A DNA stretch of 64,000 bases, taken from NCBI GenBank assembly GCA_023053685.1, contig JALIGW010000014.1, positions 20,136,308 to 20,200,307 of the forward strand, written 5' to 3'. Under the pieces are notes generated by a model that was not told where the DNA came from, searched no databases, and saw only the letters and a program-made list of their open reading frames with translations. Each line of letters starts with the position of its first letter. The stretch's first letter is position 1. Shown here one piece after another: positions 11,033 to 22,032 of this stretch. Position numbers and translations under genes: made by a program. This stretch comes from Diadophis punctatus similis. Its lineage: Eukaryota > Chordata > Lepidosauria > Squamata > Dipsadidae.

Positions 11033-12352
11033 CCATATTTTTCAGAGTATAAGACGCACCTTAGTTTTGGGGGAGGAAAACAAGGAAAAAAGGCCTCTGC
11101 CTCCAAGCAATTTGCCAAACAGCGAACAGCACAGATGATATACACTGTTTGCTGTGTATTTCTGTGCATGTGTGCCTGACCCATAGAAATAGCAAAGAAT
11201 TGGAGAAATGTACATTATGCCAGAAAGTTTTCTTAAAAGTAATCACACTAATTCCTCCCAATTATTTAAATAGATCTACTCCAAGGTAAGTCAGGATTTA
11301 ACTCTACTACTAAACAGGACACTGTTACATTTTAGCCTATACTTGTACAGAGCTGTTAAAATTAATTAAAATTTCTGAAAGTATACATTATTCTCTATTA
11401 TTTAAAAGAAGATACAATAGCACTAGGCCTCTTCAGAGCAAGCATTTATTTTAAAAAGCTTCTTTATTTTGTTAAGTTGTCTAGATTACAGGGGTCTCCA
11501 ACCTTGGCAACTTTAAGACTTGTGGACTTCAACTCCCAGAATTCCACAGCCAGCAAAGCTAACAAAGCTGGCTGTGGAATTCTGGGAGCTGAAGTCCACA
11601 AATCTTAAAATTGCCAAGGTTGGAGACCCCTGGCTCTAGAACAATAATAAAGCAGTCTTTAAAAAATAAGTCTAATAATTTTGTCACAATGTGAATATTG
11701 CCAGTTGAGCCATCTCTACTATTTTTCTAGGTTTACTGTATTTTCTAATCAAGCAGACATGTGACATGTACTACTGCGCATGTGTGTATTCCAGGAGTCT
11801 CCTCCTTCCTTCTTTTCCTGTGAGCCTTGCCCGAGGCAGACGTGAATTCTTAGCTGAGAAAATGTAGTTTATCAAGGTTTATATTTTGTTACTTTTATAC
11901 TGAAATAAATATTTTGTTAATTAGAATTAAATCTCGGTTTTATTTTCTAAGTAAGAATGACTTCAAGGAAGCAAGATCTATATCGCCTCTGATAGGAATA
12001 AATTCCTATCCCATCAAATTTGAACATTCTACAGACATTTATAGTTATTCACTTACCCCCTTGCATCCAGTTCAGCAGAAAATAAAAATCTGCATCTCTC
12101 CTAGCTATTTGCCTCTTTGCAGCTAGTTTCCCTTTCATTTTAGCATGTGGCAAATCAGCTGTAGGTCGGGAAGCTGCTAATGACTTGCTTGGCTTTACAG
12201 GCTCTTCCCTCTTTGCTGGAAGACAGAGGCCAAAGGGTGGGTGTGGGTGTGGGGGGTGGGGAGTGGGGGGCTACATTCGGTGTATAAGATGCACCCAAGT
12301 TTTCATTCTCTTTTGGGGGGTAAAAAGGTGCGTCATATTCCAAAAAATACGG
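11033..12352. mobile_element. 1.3-kb MITE with CCGTATTTTTCGGAGTAT ends, TA-flanked
   Basis: The left end CCATATTTTTCAGAGTATAA with GACGCACC and the right inverted end GGTGCGTCATATTCC...AATACGG are flanked by TA on both sides, fitting a TA-targeting (Tc1/mariner-like) element. Interior AT-rich, no transposase. A same-length copy with unrelated interior is at 32860-34186. It interrupts the L1-type element. Confidence 0.75.
11489..11632. repeat. Foldback repeat, near-perfect palindrome (CCAACCTTGGCAACTTTAAG)
   Basis: CAGGGGTCTCCAACCTTGGC on the left is mirrored by GCCAAGGTTGGAGACCCCTG on the right, with arms of about 60 bp around a short loop. The most complete of about a dozen members in the window (also near 13826, 17526, 18953, 33700, 33838, 41465, 43862, 45100, 54230, 58513). 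Confidence 0.85.
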
Positions 12353-13003
12353 TAACTATCTGTATAGATGTGGAAAACAAAGAATTAGAGAGAGTGGAAA
12401 TAGACCAAATGGTGAAAAAAAAAGGTGTATTATGATTGTTTATTACTTTATATACGAGATCGGTTTAAATGTATTTGAAAAATCCATTATGCTGAGATTT
12501 GAAGAATTAAATGATTTGGAATAGTATAGATAAAACAATGGTGATTAAAATGAGAAGTATGAATGATGAACATGATTGTGAGAGCTTAAGAAAAACTATA
12601 CAAGTGAAGTCATGGGACATTTAGTTATGATAAAATAGGGGACAAGAAAAACAAATGATGAATAAAGAGATTAAGAAAGGTGAGGAAGCAATATGGCTTA
12701 AAATTAAGAGGCAAGAGAAATAACTATCTTGTTAAATTAAGCGTATAGCGATCAATTTGGGGGGAAATTTTTTTTTGAAAATAATTGGGGAAATCCCAGA
12801 AGACAAAATTAGATTATTTTTTTTAAGAAGCAGTATTATTTTAGTAAAATATACCTGGAATAAAGTGTTATATATAAAGAATTTATGAATGATTGATTAA
12901 AATGTATAACTATGCATTTTATTGTAATCTTGTAATATTTTAAGGTATATTGATTTATGTATGGAGTTATGGAGAAAAAATAAACAACTTTTTGAAAAAA
13001 AAA

Positions 13004-13095
13004 AGGAACAGGAGCTCACTCCATCCTGCAGTGCCTGGGTCTCGAACTGCCAACCTTCTGGTCAATGATCCCAGCATGTTAAGCCCACTAGTTAT
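13004..13095 (-). mobile_element. Sauria-type SINE, tRNA-related 5' portion (split copy)
   Basis: GGAACAGGAGCTCAC repeats the target duplication and continues into the reverse of the tRNA-like head, with GGTCTCGAACTGCCAACCTT (reverse B-box region) and GTTAAGCCCACTAG. Together with 8953-9201 it reconstitutes one SINE. Confidence 0.85.
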
Positions 13096-13825
13096 GTTGG
13101 GACAATTCATTAAACCACAAATGAGCCCACCACAGTTTAAGTCTACCAGATTGTGGGTCCTGCCTGGCTTAATTTGTGTTTGTTCCCTGACAAAGCAAGT
13201 CAAACCATCTAGGTTTGTTACTGCATTGCCCACAGACTAAGCAAAGGGATATCAATGGTATTCCCCAAAAGACTGTGTGAAGATTCATTTCAGGGATTTG
13301 ATTAAAAGGTGATTCAGTAAAAGCTCTCCACTGTCTTGACTTTCTGAACCCGATCAAACTAATAAAATTGGATGTGTTCAAATTGATCTGATTTAGGTCT
13401 AATCAATTGACTCTGATTTATTTCTTCAGACTGAAACATCCTATCCAATCAACTTGATCTTCCCAGCTGTTTTGCATTCCCATGAATTCAAAACATGAAA
13501 GGGGAGACTTTGGGGGATTATTGTGTTGTATGTTCTGAGTTTGTAGGATTGCAGAAGGTCCTGAGATAGATGAGAAACAATCAAGGAATGAATCAACACC
13601 ACATGTACTAGATGCCCTTGGGGAAAGTCTTGCATATACAAACAGATCTACCAGCAGATGGAAGAACCTTGGGCGGCTTGTCACCTTGTCTTTAATTGCC
13701 ACTGACTCTGTATTAAACACAAAATTATTCTCACTGTCAAATATGCAGAAAGGGATGGAGATGACCACCTCATTAAACATGGTTACCTAGAGAGGGCATT
13801 GGAAGTTTTATCTCTGTATTTGCAT
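13096..13825. other. No recognised gene
   Basis: Open frames on the - strand (e.g. 13418-13780) show no known motifs and have ordinary codon content. Nothing supported. Confidence 0.4.
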
Positions 13826-13900
13826 GGTAGCTGGGGAATTCTGGAACTTGAAGTCCACAAATCTTAAAGTTGCCAAGATTTGGTATCCCTGCTCTAAAGA
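13826..13900. repeat. Foldback repeat half-copy
   Basis: GGGGAATTCTGGAACTTGAA followed by GTCCACAAATCTTAAAGTTG is the right arm of the dispersed CCAACCTTGGCAAC foldback family. Confidence 0.65.
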
Positions 13901-14399
13901 CCAACTTTTAGTAGTCCAGCCTCACCTATCCATTGGGGTGAGGAGGCTGAAGTCTGTCACTCATTCAGGTGTTCTCTAGAGATATTCAATATGCTGTAGT
14001 GGAACTATGCAAAGAAATCTGTTGCAGAATTCCTTAGTTGATTTTCTTAGAAAATCAAGGGTGCTGCGATTTGAAGTCAAAACAGGTTCCCTGATCTGGT
14101 TCATAGTTTTTTGGAGTTTAATGGCCATCAGCCTTTGGCAAAGGATCGGAAAAGTTGCAGTCTAAATTGATTGGAGAGCACTTCCTTAAAGAGCCTGGCC
14201 ACTGGTTATGATAAACCATGGGTAGCTGAAGAGACCATGAATGTTTGATTTATACAATGCCCTACACCATGTGCCCTTAGTTACCAAGCCCAATAGCTGG
14301 CATCCTTTTCCTTCCTATCTCCTGGATAAGGTGATTCTGGCCATTGTTAATCCACAACCAGCCAAACCACACTGCATGAACCCAGAACCTAGGACTAAA
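13901..14399. other. No recognised feature
   Basis: Unique-looking sequence upstream of the CpG-rich block of locus B. Confidence 0.4.
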
Positions 14400-14822
14400 C
14401 CCCAATCAAGCCCGGGAGCGCATCTGCTTCCGATTCAGGCCAGGATCAATTCTGGGGCCTCGGGAGATGCGCCATCCCAGCTGAGCTGAGTTGGAGCGCT
14501 TGATGAAGGCGAGGAGCAAAGATCCGCCCCAGCTGCGCGCTTCTGCTGCTAAACGGGGCAAGTCGGAGCGTCCTGCAGGCTGCCTGCGCGAGAACAGAGC
14601 AGATCCTTTATTTCTTGGAGCGATACACGCAGGGTCCAAGTTTCTGCTCGACGCGCTGGTCAAGCTGGGGATCAGCGGGGACATCCTGGGCAGGGCAGGC
14701 TAAATTATCGGGGCGCAGCCTTTAGCTAGACCTTTCCGGGCCGGTTTCGCTTCGGCATTCGCGACTCCTTCAACTGCTGCGCGTTCCGGCAGAAGCTCCT
14801 GGATCTGGGTCGCGATTAGACG
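14400..14822 (+). pseudogene. Locus B: decayed Shisa-like cysteine exon in a CpG-rich block
   Basis: CpG density rises sharply at 14400-14900, as over gene A and C first exons. In the frame shared with the downstream ATG, codons 14745-14816 read FRFGIRDSFNCCAFRQKLLD then LGRD. They align without gaps to YCCGTCSEPFCCPLQKNSLD of gene C: the FCC-type cysteines and the LLD/SLD end survive, but the first three cysteines have become Arg, Phe and Arg. In-frame TAG codons lie at 14727 and 14817. No signal peptide was found upstream. I read this as a relic of the ancestral cysteine exon; chance resemblance is the alternative. Confidence 0.5.
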
Positions 14823-14889
14823 ATGGAAGGGCTAAAGCACTCCGGCGGCCGAGTGGAAGCGGCGACGTCGAACCTCCATGGGGAATTCG
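14823..14889 (+). CDS. Locus B candidate first coding exon
   Basis: ATG at 14823 has A at -3 and G at +4 and follows a stop codon in frame. It gives 22 codons (MEGLKHSGGRVEAATSNLHG, then EF) plus one base, ending at a strong donor TTCG|GTAAGG. This phase-1 end matches exactly the phase of the exon at 17191. If used, the product would be a signal-anchor membrane protein without signal peptide or cysteine module. Alternatively the segment is just the 3' remainder of the decayed exon. Confidence 0.4.
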
Positions 14890-14949
14890 GTAAGGGCCTT
14901 TGTTCGCCTCGAGGGGGAAAGCTGGGCTGTTGCGGAAGAGGCTCTTAAT

Positions 14950-15290
14950 CAGAATAGAGTTGGAAGGGAACTTGGAGGTTTTCTAGTCCAATCCCCTGTT
15001 CAGGCAGGAAACCCTAGCCTAGACCATTCAAGACAAGTGGCTGTCCAGTCTTTTCTTAAAAACCTCCAGTGATGGAGCACCCACAACTTCTGGAGGGAAG
15101 CTGTTCCATTGATTAACTGTTCTTATTGTCAGGAAATTTCTCCTTAGTTCTAAGATTGCTTCTCTCCCTGAGTAGCTTCCATCCATTGCTTCTTCTCCTG
15201 CCCTTAGGTGGTTTGGACTCTTTTCTGCTCTATCCTCATTAGATGTTTGTAGAGATACCCAAGCATTACAGGTGGCATCTCAGCCGAGCT
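14950..15290 (-). mobile_element. CR1 LINE 3' fragment
   Basis: GAGTTGGAAGGGAACTTGGA followed by TTTTCTAGTCCAATCCCCTG and the reverse RT C-terminus. It lies directly inside the intron of locus B. Confidence 0.8.
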
Positions 15291-15800
15291 TTTTCTCAGC
15301 AAGGGCCAAGAGAGGCTGGTCCCTTAAAGCTTACAGATCCCAAACTTTAGGACAGAGCCAAAGTGACTATCATTTGTGGTTGGGCACAGCAAGCTAACCC
15401 AAAAACCAACTTCATGGGCTGGAGGTGCATGATATCCTGGGCTTTCTGATTTGTGGGTCAACAAACTTACCAACCACCCAGCTTTGCATTGTGTAAGGAA
15501 AGAGGAATACCTTGCCTGTGAAATCTTATTTCAACTTTCCCCAGACAGGCTTAAAGTGGGCACAACCCAGAGTGAGTTTTAGGAGAAAGTTACACTCCTA
15601 GTTCCAGTTATCTAATTAAACAATCAGCTAAACATCTATGTGTTTGGTTTGTATTTGATTTTATTCCTCATCAGTTTAACATTACTAAGTTTGAAAACTC
15701 CTGGCATGTGTGTTAAAAACAGTCAAGGTCACTGGGCTTATTTTGGCTTAATATGGTATGTGAACACAGCCGGTCTGGTTTGCTATGTGTAATTTATGGG
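15291..15800. other. Intronic sequence of locus B, nothing recognised
   Basis: No ORF or repeat identified. Confidence 0.4.
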
Positions 15801-15808
15801 GTTAGTGT

Positions 15809-16433
15809 CAGTGGTGGGTTCCTACCAGTGCGGTCCACTCTATAGCACTGGTAGCGGGCCACTGGTGATGTCACAGTACCAGTGCGGTTGGTTGCTGGTG
15901 CCTGGGCACCGCTATTAAAAAAATTTTTTTTACATTTTTTTTTTAAATTTTCTGCGCATGCCCAGAAGCCGAGCTTCCGGCACTGCGCATGCGCTGCCTT
16001 CCTACCCCACAGTGAGTCCAAGCAGGGGAGGATGGCTGAGGGAGCGTGTGAGACGCTGAAAGAACGGGCGGCAGGATCTATCTCAGTTCCCCTCCCTTCA
16101 GCAGTCCGAGAAGCCACGAACGCGCGGTGATGATCCCAGGCATTTTCGCACGTTCGAGGCTTCTCGAGCTGCTGAAGGGGGGGGGGGGGGGAACGGGCGG
16201 CAGGAGCCTAGGATCATCGAATGGGGAGAAGCATTCAGGCCGGACGGAGCCTCCTAGAAGAACCGCTGCCACGGTCTTGCTGCTCCCGCTGCGGGGGGCT
16301 GTGTTGTGGGTGGGCAATGCCCCCCGCTTCTCCGGACGCTGCCAAGCTCCCGAGGCCCATGCCCACCCGGTCACACCCACAAAATAAGCCACGCCCACAG
16401 AGTGGCAGTAAAAAAATCAGGAACCCGCCCCTG
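15809..16433. mobile_element. hAT-type MITE, 625 bp, perfect 8-bp target duplication
   Basis: Ends CAGTGGTGGGTTCCTACC / GGAACCCGCCCCTG are flanked by GTTAGTGT at 15801-15808 and 16434-16441. The interior is CpG-rich with an imperfect GC-rich foldback around a G-run (about 16182-16193) and encodes nothing; overlapping ORFs on both strands are compositional. Same terminal family as 7998-8268 with a different interior. Confidence 0.9.
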
Positions 16434-16532
16434 GTTAGTGTGTTGTGTGAACTCAGCCAAACCAATTTGCCTGACTGAGGTCATCTAGGGTGATAAACTA
16501 TATACAACTTAGCTGACCATGATGGCTTGTAC

Positions 16533-16938
16533 AGATAGTCATCCAGTTACACCCACAATTGAGCCCAAAATTTATGTTGCTAAGTGAAACATTCTGCCCC
16601 ATTTTATGACTTTTCTTGGCACAGATGTTCAGTGAATCACTGCAGTTGTTAAATCAGTAACCCAGTTGTTAAGTGAATCACTAGAATTGTTAAGTTAGAA
16701 ACATAGCTGTTAAGTGAATCTGGCTTCCCCATTGACATTGCTTGTCAGAAGATTGCAAAAGCTGATCACGTGACCCCAGGACCTCACAACTGTCATAAAT
16801 ATGAATCAGTTGCCAAGCATCTAAATTTTGAGCATGTGACCCTGGGGATGCTGCAATGGTCACAAGTGTGAAAAACTCATGTTACTTTTTTCAGTACTAT
16901 AACTTTGCACAGTCACTAAATGAATTGTAAGTCAAAGC
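16533..16938. mobile_element. MITE of the ACAGGTAGTCCTCGACTTA family
   Basis: Left end ACAGATAGTCATCCAGTTAC and right end TTGTAAGTCAAAGCCTAGCTGT with the family interior (TTGAGCCCAAAATTTATG, AAATATGAATCAGTTGCC). Uninterrupted copy about 400 bp long. Confidence 0.8.
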
Positions 16939-17190
16939 CTAGCTGTAGTCTAGGAGTGCACAAACCTGGAAAATGGTTTAATTTGGAAAGCAGTTTAAGT
17001 GTGGGAATGTAGCTGGCATGAATGGGAGTGCTAATTACTGTGGGGTAATGAACAGATTTGGAACAAGTCTTTTGAAACCCAAAAGGAAGAAGAGAATGAG
17101 GAGAAAATAAGGATTTCAGTGCAGGGGGCATAAATGTATAGAAGAACCATGAATGGTGCAAGCAACCAAGTTTTTCTTTTTCTTTTTCAG

Positions 17191-17522
17191 CAATCTCCAA
17201 TGCCTCCTGGTTTTACATCGTTGTGATTATGCTTTGCTTCCTTGGTCTGACTATCTGCTTTTCCTGTAAGAAATGTCGGCATCGGCTGCTAGGTCTGGAT
17301 GAACAGACCAATGAGTCAGAGAGAGAAGCCGTGTCTGAGATGAGCAGTTCGAATGGACTTCCTGAAGATGTTGAGCCACCTCCCACCCCTTGCTCCACTG
17401 TTGGTCTCCGGTCTGCCCACAGGCGGACTTGTGTTGATAGGAACTTGGATATTGAGATGACTGAACTTCCTCAGGTTCCCTCTAATCCTCCACCAACTCC
17501 AGAATCAGATTTTTTGGATTAA
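17191..17522 (+). CDS. Locus B exon 2: transmembrane segment and short cytoplasmic tail
   Basis: The exon follows a strong acceptor (TTTTTCTTTTTCTTTTTCAG) and opens in phase 1 (G|CA), encoding 109 residues to a TAA at 17520. ISNASWFYIVVIMLCFLGLT continues into ICFSCKK, a clear membrane helix followed by basic residues, as in genes A, C and D. The tail is Ser/Glu-rich with two PPPTP motifs (EPPPTPCS, NPPPTPESD) but no PPxY. The frame is fully open despite decay of the cysteine exon, so either the protein is still made from a different first exon or pseudogenisation is recent. Product name not assignable. Confidence 0.7.
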
Positions 17523-18556
17523 CTCGGGGTTTCTCAACCTTAGCAACTTTAAGCTATTTGGACTTCAACATCCAGAATTTCTCAGCCAATCCTGCTTACT
17601 AGGGAGTTCTGGGAGTTGAAGTCCATATGTCTTAAAGTTCCTAAGATTGAGAAACGCTAGTCTAATGAATGGTATTTTAAAATGGATTTGGGGATCTTGG
17701 TAAAGCTGTGACAGATGACTCTCAAATAGGCATGATCTTACCTTACAGACCAAAGAAAATGAATCCTGGATAATCATAATTGTGCTTATCTTTAATATTT
17801 GTTAGGTGGACTAATTTTTTTAAGGTACTATTTTTCTCTTTGGCCTGTCTTATCCTTCATTTGGGGGGAGGAAGAGAAGAAAAACTAGGCTACAAGGACC
17901 ACAAGCCATGTCTAAAATGACTGAATTCTTGGATCAAGATCACAAACTAGCTCATCTTGAGCTTGATGGGAGCTGTATCCAACATCTGCAGAGGCTGCCG
18001 CCTTGAAGAAGGATGTGACTGCACAGAGGTGAAGACCTTGGCTCTCCTTTTTCAGCTATATCTCTCTCTCTTCCCTTGGCATTGAGTAGGAATCTTCTCA
18101 GTTTAGAACTGGTCAGATGTGTTACATTTCAACTCCAAAATTCCTGAGACAGCAAGGCCAACATTTCTGAAGGGCCTCTTTTTTGCTTGAGGTGGTTTCC
18201 TCCTACATTTGTGGTGGAGTATATCCCTGTGTGCATAAATACTTACATTATAATAGTTGATCTGTGAAAAATGTAAGGGGACCATCCCTGTCTTCTCTAT
18301 AGTTTATCTGAATTGGACCATTACCTGCTACACTTCACTTTTGGTACCTTATGATTGATGACAGATGGAAATCTCCTTTGAAAGAACACTTACCTGCTGA
18401 GAAGATTCTTCCATTTATAGAAAGTGCTAATTGTATACTTAGTTCTGCATCTGTACTTATAGATACAAGGCAAGGGAATTCTTGCCGAATTATTTTGGAA
18501 GTAATGCTGTGTGTCCAATGTATTACTGTATTATTAATAAACGTTGCTATAGAATT
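17523..18556 (+). other. Locus B 3' UTR
   Basis: A foldback repeat (17526-17663) starts 3 bases after the stop codon. AATAAA at 18536-18541 is the first good polyadenylation signal. No other feature recognised. Confidence 0.5.
17526..17663. repeat. Foldback repeat immediately after the stop codon of locus B
   Basis: GGGGTTTCTCAACCTTAGCA is mirrored by the arm ending AGATTGAGAAACGC; arms of about 60 bp with a diverged centre. In the transcript it would fold into a long 3' UTR hairpin. Confidence 0.75.
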
Positions 18557-18952
18557 TTGATTCTAACCTCTTGCAATGGGATGGTCAACTTCTCCTTGGG
18601 TTCCTTTGTATTCTTCTCTGACTAAAGGCGGCAGCTGCTTCTCAGAAGTCTCATCATTTAGACATGTGTCTGTTGAGATAGTCCCCTTCCTCTATCACAT
18701 TGACAAAAGTTTATACTAAGGTGTAAAACTCACAAAAACTCAGCCCTGAGTTAAGAAAGGAAATGAACCTCCCCAAAGTTCCTTTGTCCTAATCTAGAAT
18801 AGTACCAGAGACTTTGTTCCTGTTCCTGCATGGCGTAATTATGTAAACCACAATCCATTCCACTACGTTTAGTATGAAGTAAACCTTGGGGCTGAGCATG
18901 TCATGTGATGTTAGAAACTGGGTTAATATAACAATGATGGTTTAGTCTAGAC
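18557..18952. other. Intergenic, nothing recognised
   Basis: No ORF or repeat found. Confidence 0.4.
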
Positions 18953-19078
18953 TAGTGTTTCCCAACCTTGGCAGCTTGAAGATATGTGGACTTCAACTCC
19001 CAGAATTCCCCAGCCAGCAGGTGAGCTGGGAACTGAAGTCAACATCTTCAAGCTGGCAAGGTTGGGAAACACTGGTCT
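18953..19078. repeat. Foldback repeat flanked by TCTAGA-like sequence
   Basis: AGTGTTTCCCAACCTTGGCA mirrored by the arm CAAGGTTGGGAAACACT; arms of about 55 bp. TCTAGAC on the left and GTCTAGA on the right may be part of the target duplication. Confidence 0.8.
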
Positions 19079-19579
19079 AGATGCACAACATACATCATGT
19101 CCACTTTCTAGTATCCTTAAATCCAATGCAGTCCTCATTTCCCCCAGCCCCATTTATGTCTGACTCTGGCTATCAAGATTTTTGCCCCATATCTATAGGT
19201 ACCATTGTAATCATAAATAGGTCTATCCTATGTGTTTCAACTTCAATTCTTAATCCTTTTTTTTCAATTTTTTTTAATTTTTTCCTCCACCACTTTTACA
19301 ATTCAATAGACATATACCTTAAAATGTTACAATAAAATACACAATTTTACATTTATAATCCATCATTCAAAAGTCAATATCTTATACAAACGCTTACATC
19401 ATCGATCATCAGTCTGTTATGCTTTTATTTCCCATTGCACTCCCCTCTCTCTATCTCCATCATCTTCTCCTCCTTTCTTACTCCTTCACTCCTCTACTCT
19501 CTCTCCTCTTCTCTTCCTCCCCTTCTACTTCCTCTTACACTCTCTTTACCTTCACCTGAGTACTCTTTTGTACTAAATT

Positions 19580-19582
19580 CTC

Positions 19583-19646
<64 letters not shown>

Positions 19647-20976
19647 ATTTCTATGCCGCCCAACTCCCGAGGGACTCTGGGCGGCTCACAGCATGTATAG
19701 AAAACATAACAAGTAAAAAACAATTTTGTTAAAAAGCCATATTAAAATACTATCCAGATTTAAAAATAACTTTCATTCATACCCTGCCTGCCGGAAGAGC
19801 CAAGTTTTTATTGCTTTACGGAAGGCCAGCAGGGTGGGGATAGTCCTGATCTCTGGAGGGAGCTGGTTCCAAAGGGAGGGGGCTCCCACAGAGAAGGCTC
19901 TCCCCTTCGGCCCCGTCAGCCGGCATTGCTTGGTCGATGGGACCTGGAGGAGACCCGCTCTGTGGGACCTAACCGGTCGTAGGGAGGTATGCGGCAGGAT
20001 GCGGTCCCGAAGGTAACCTGCCCCTGAGCCATGTAGGGCTTTAAAGGTAACGACCAACACCTTGAATTGGATCCGGAGACTAATGGGCAGCCAATGCAGC
20101 TGGCGGAGAATTGGTGTTACGTGGGTGCATCTAGGTACACCCACCACAGCTCGCGCAGCTGCATTTTGCACCAATTGCAGTCGCCGGACACTCTTCAAGG
20201 GTAGCCCCATGTAGAGCGCATTGCAGAAATCTAGCTGTGAGGTGATAAGGGCATGAGCGACTGTGAGAAGTGCCTCCTTCTCCAAGTAGGGTCGCAATTG
20301 GTGCACAAGACGAACTTGTGCAAAGGTCCCCCTAGCCACAGCTGAAAGATGTTGCTCCAATTTTAGCTGTGGGTCTAGGAGGACACCCAAATTGCGGACC
20401 CGTTCTGAGGGAGCTAATTTCTCCCCCCCAAGAACCAAGGAGGGACAATTGGCCAAGTCCTTAGGAGGCAATATCCACAGCCACTCAGTCTTGTCAGGGT
20501 TAAGTTTTAGCCGGTTCTTCCCCATCCAGACCCTAACATCGGCCAGGCAGCGGCCCATTACGTCTACGGCTTCCCCAAATTGAGACGGGGTGGAGATGTA
20601 CAACTGGGTATCATCAGCATATTGCTGATACCTCACCCCGTGTCGTCGGATGATCTCACCCAGTGGCTTCATGTAGATGTTAAACAGGATGGGCGAGAGG
20701 ACCGAACCCTGCGGCACCCCACATAGTAGGGGCCTAGGGCTCGACCTCTGCCCCCCTGTCAACACCGACTGCGTCCTGTCAGAGAGGAAGGAGGAGAACC
20801 ACTGCAGAACAGTGCCGCCCACCCCCACCTCTCCGAGACGACGCAGAAGGATACCATGGTCAATGGTATCGAAGGCCGCTGAGAGGTCAAGTAGCACCAG
20901 GATAGAGGAGTGACCCCTATCCCGGGCTCGCCAGAGATCATCCATCAGGGTGACCAAAGCCGTTTCCGTACTGTAT
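19580..20976 (-). mobile_element. L2-type LINE, 5'-truncated, RT frame open
   Basis: The (ATTT)n tail at 19583-19645 and the GCCGCCCAACTCCCGAGGGA block mark the 3' end. The - strand frame from 20976 to 19773 is open for about 400 codons: LLDLSAAFDTIDHGILL, GVPQGSVLSPILFNIYM and the catalytic QQYADDTQLY, then the thumb region. The endonuclease is missing. The apparent ORF start at 21017 lies outside the L2 in the host element, so reading through the junction is accidental. Same subfamily at 27024-29280, 35830-37890 and 57740-58177. Confidence 0.88.
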
Positions 20977-21475
20977 TTGACAGGCTGATGATACAATCTC
21001 AAATTTGGACTCATCATATCTCTTCTAAGAAAAAAGAATTTTTTATTATTGTTGTTATATCATTTCTTTATATATAATACTTTATTCTAGGTATATGCTG
21101 CTGACTTCATCTTACCTCCCAAAAAAGAAAAAGAAAAAAAAGTCTAATTTTGTCATCTGGGATAATCACCAATTAATTTTTAAGTTCACCTTCCAAATTA
21201 TCCGCTATTAATTTAATTTCCAAGATAATTACTATTTCTCCTGCTTCTTAATTTTCAGCCATATTGCTTCCTCCACTTTTGTGTCACTTTATTCATCGTT
21301 TATGTTTTTTATCCTTATTCTATCACAAAAAACTAAATGCCCAATTATACATTCCAATTTCTTATATTAATCATCAAAGTTCTTCCTAGGTTATTTGCAT
21401 TCTATTAAATGTTTAACTCTTGAAATAAATAATTTTTAAATTTAACATTTAAACAGATCTCATATGTATATGTAT

Positions 21476-21862
21476 ATATATGTAGGTCTTTGGGTATTCG
21501 GGTTTTCTCCCGCGTGAAATTGGAAGTGTCTTGGCGACGTTTTGATGAAGTCTCATTCATCATCTTCAAGCTGGTGTCTTCTGCTTCCTTGAAGAAGAAT
21601 GTGAGATTGCTGCTGTTTCTTCCTTTTAACTGCCAGTGGAGGTTTGAACTGATAGGATGGGAGCTTGGCTGTGTTCTGATTGGTTGGAGGTGTGTTCTGA
21701 TTGGTTGGGGGCTTGGCTGTGCTCTGATTGGCTGGGGGGTTAGCAGGAAGCAGAAGACACCAGCCTGAAGATGATGAATGAGACTTCATCGAAACGTCGC
21801 CAAGACACTTCCAATTTCACGCGGGAGAAAACCCGAATACCCAAAGACCTACATACAAACAC
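21476..21862. repeat. Long foldback element with GTAGGTCTTTGGGTATTCGG arms
   Basis: TATGTAGGTCTTTGGGTATT on the left is mirrored by AATACCCAAAGACCTACATA on the right, with arms of over 100 bp (TTGGCGACGTTTTGATGAAG / CTTCATCGAAACGTCGCCAA). The loop holds three diverged copies of a CTGATTGGTTGG unit, i.e. repeated ATTGG (inverted CCAAT) motifs. Confidence 0.85.
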
Positions 21863-21880
21863 CCGCGAAAACCTCAGAAA

Positions 21881-22032
<152 letters not shown>

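Larger units (their letters stand above)
9202..13003 (+). mobile_element. L1-type retrotransposon, apparently non-autonomous, with 16-bp target duplication
   Basis: The insertion is bounded by AGGAACAGGAGCTCAC at 9186-9201 and 13004-13019 and ends in an A-rich tail, so both termini are known. After subtracting the nested MITE (11033-12352) it is about 2.5 kb: a GC-rich head (GGCGTGGCCAAGGTGCGGCG), a long AT-rich leader, one ORF1-like frame (10268-10630) and an AT-rich remainder without any RT or endonuclease signature. A second copy fills 19245-23949. The shared structure suggests a family mobilised in trans by an L1. Family assignment to L1 is inference from the poly(A), long target duplication and leader style. 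Confidence 0.75.

Noticed and set aside
19773..21017. 414-codon ORF as a host gene with its own start
   Set aside because: It is an L2 reverse transcriptase; the start lies in the neighbouring element.
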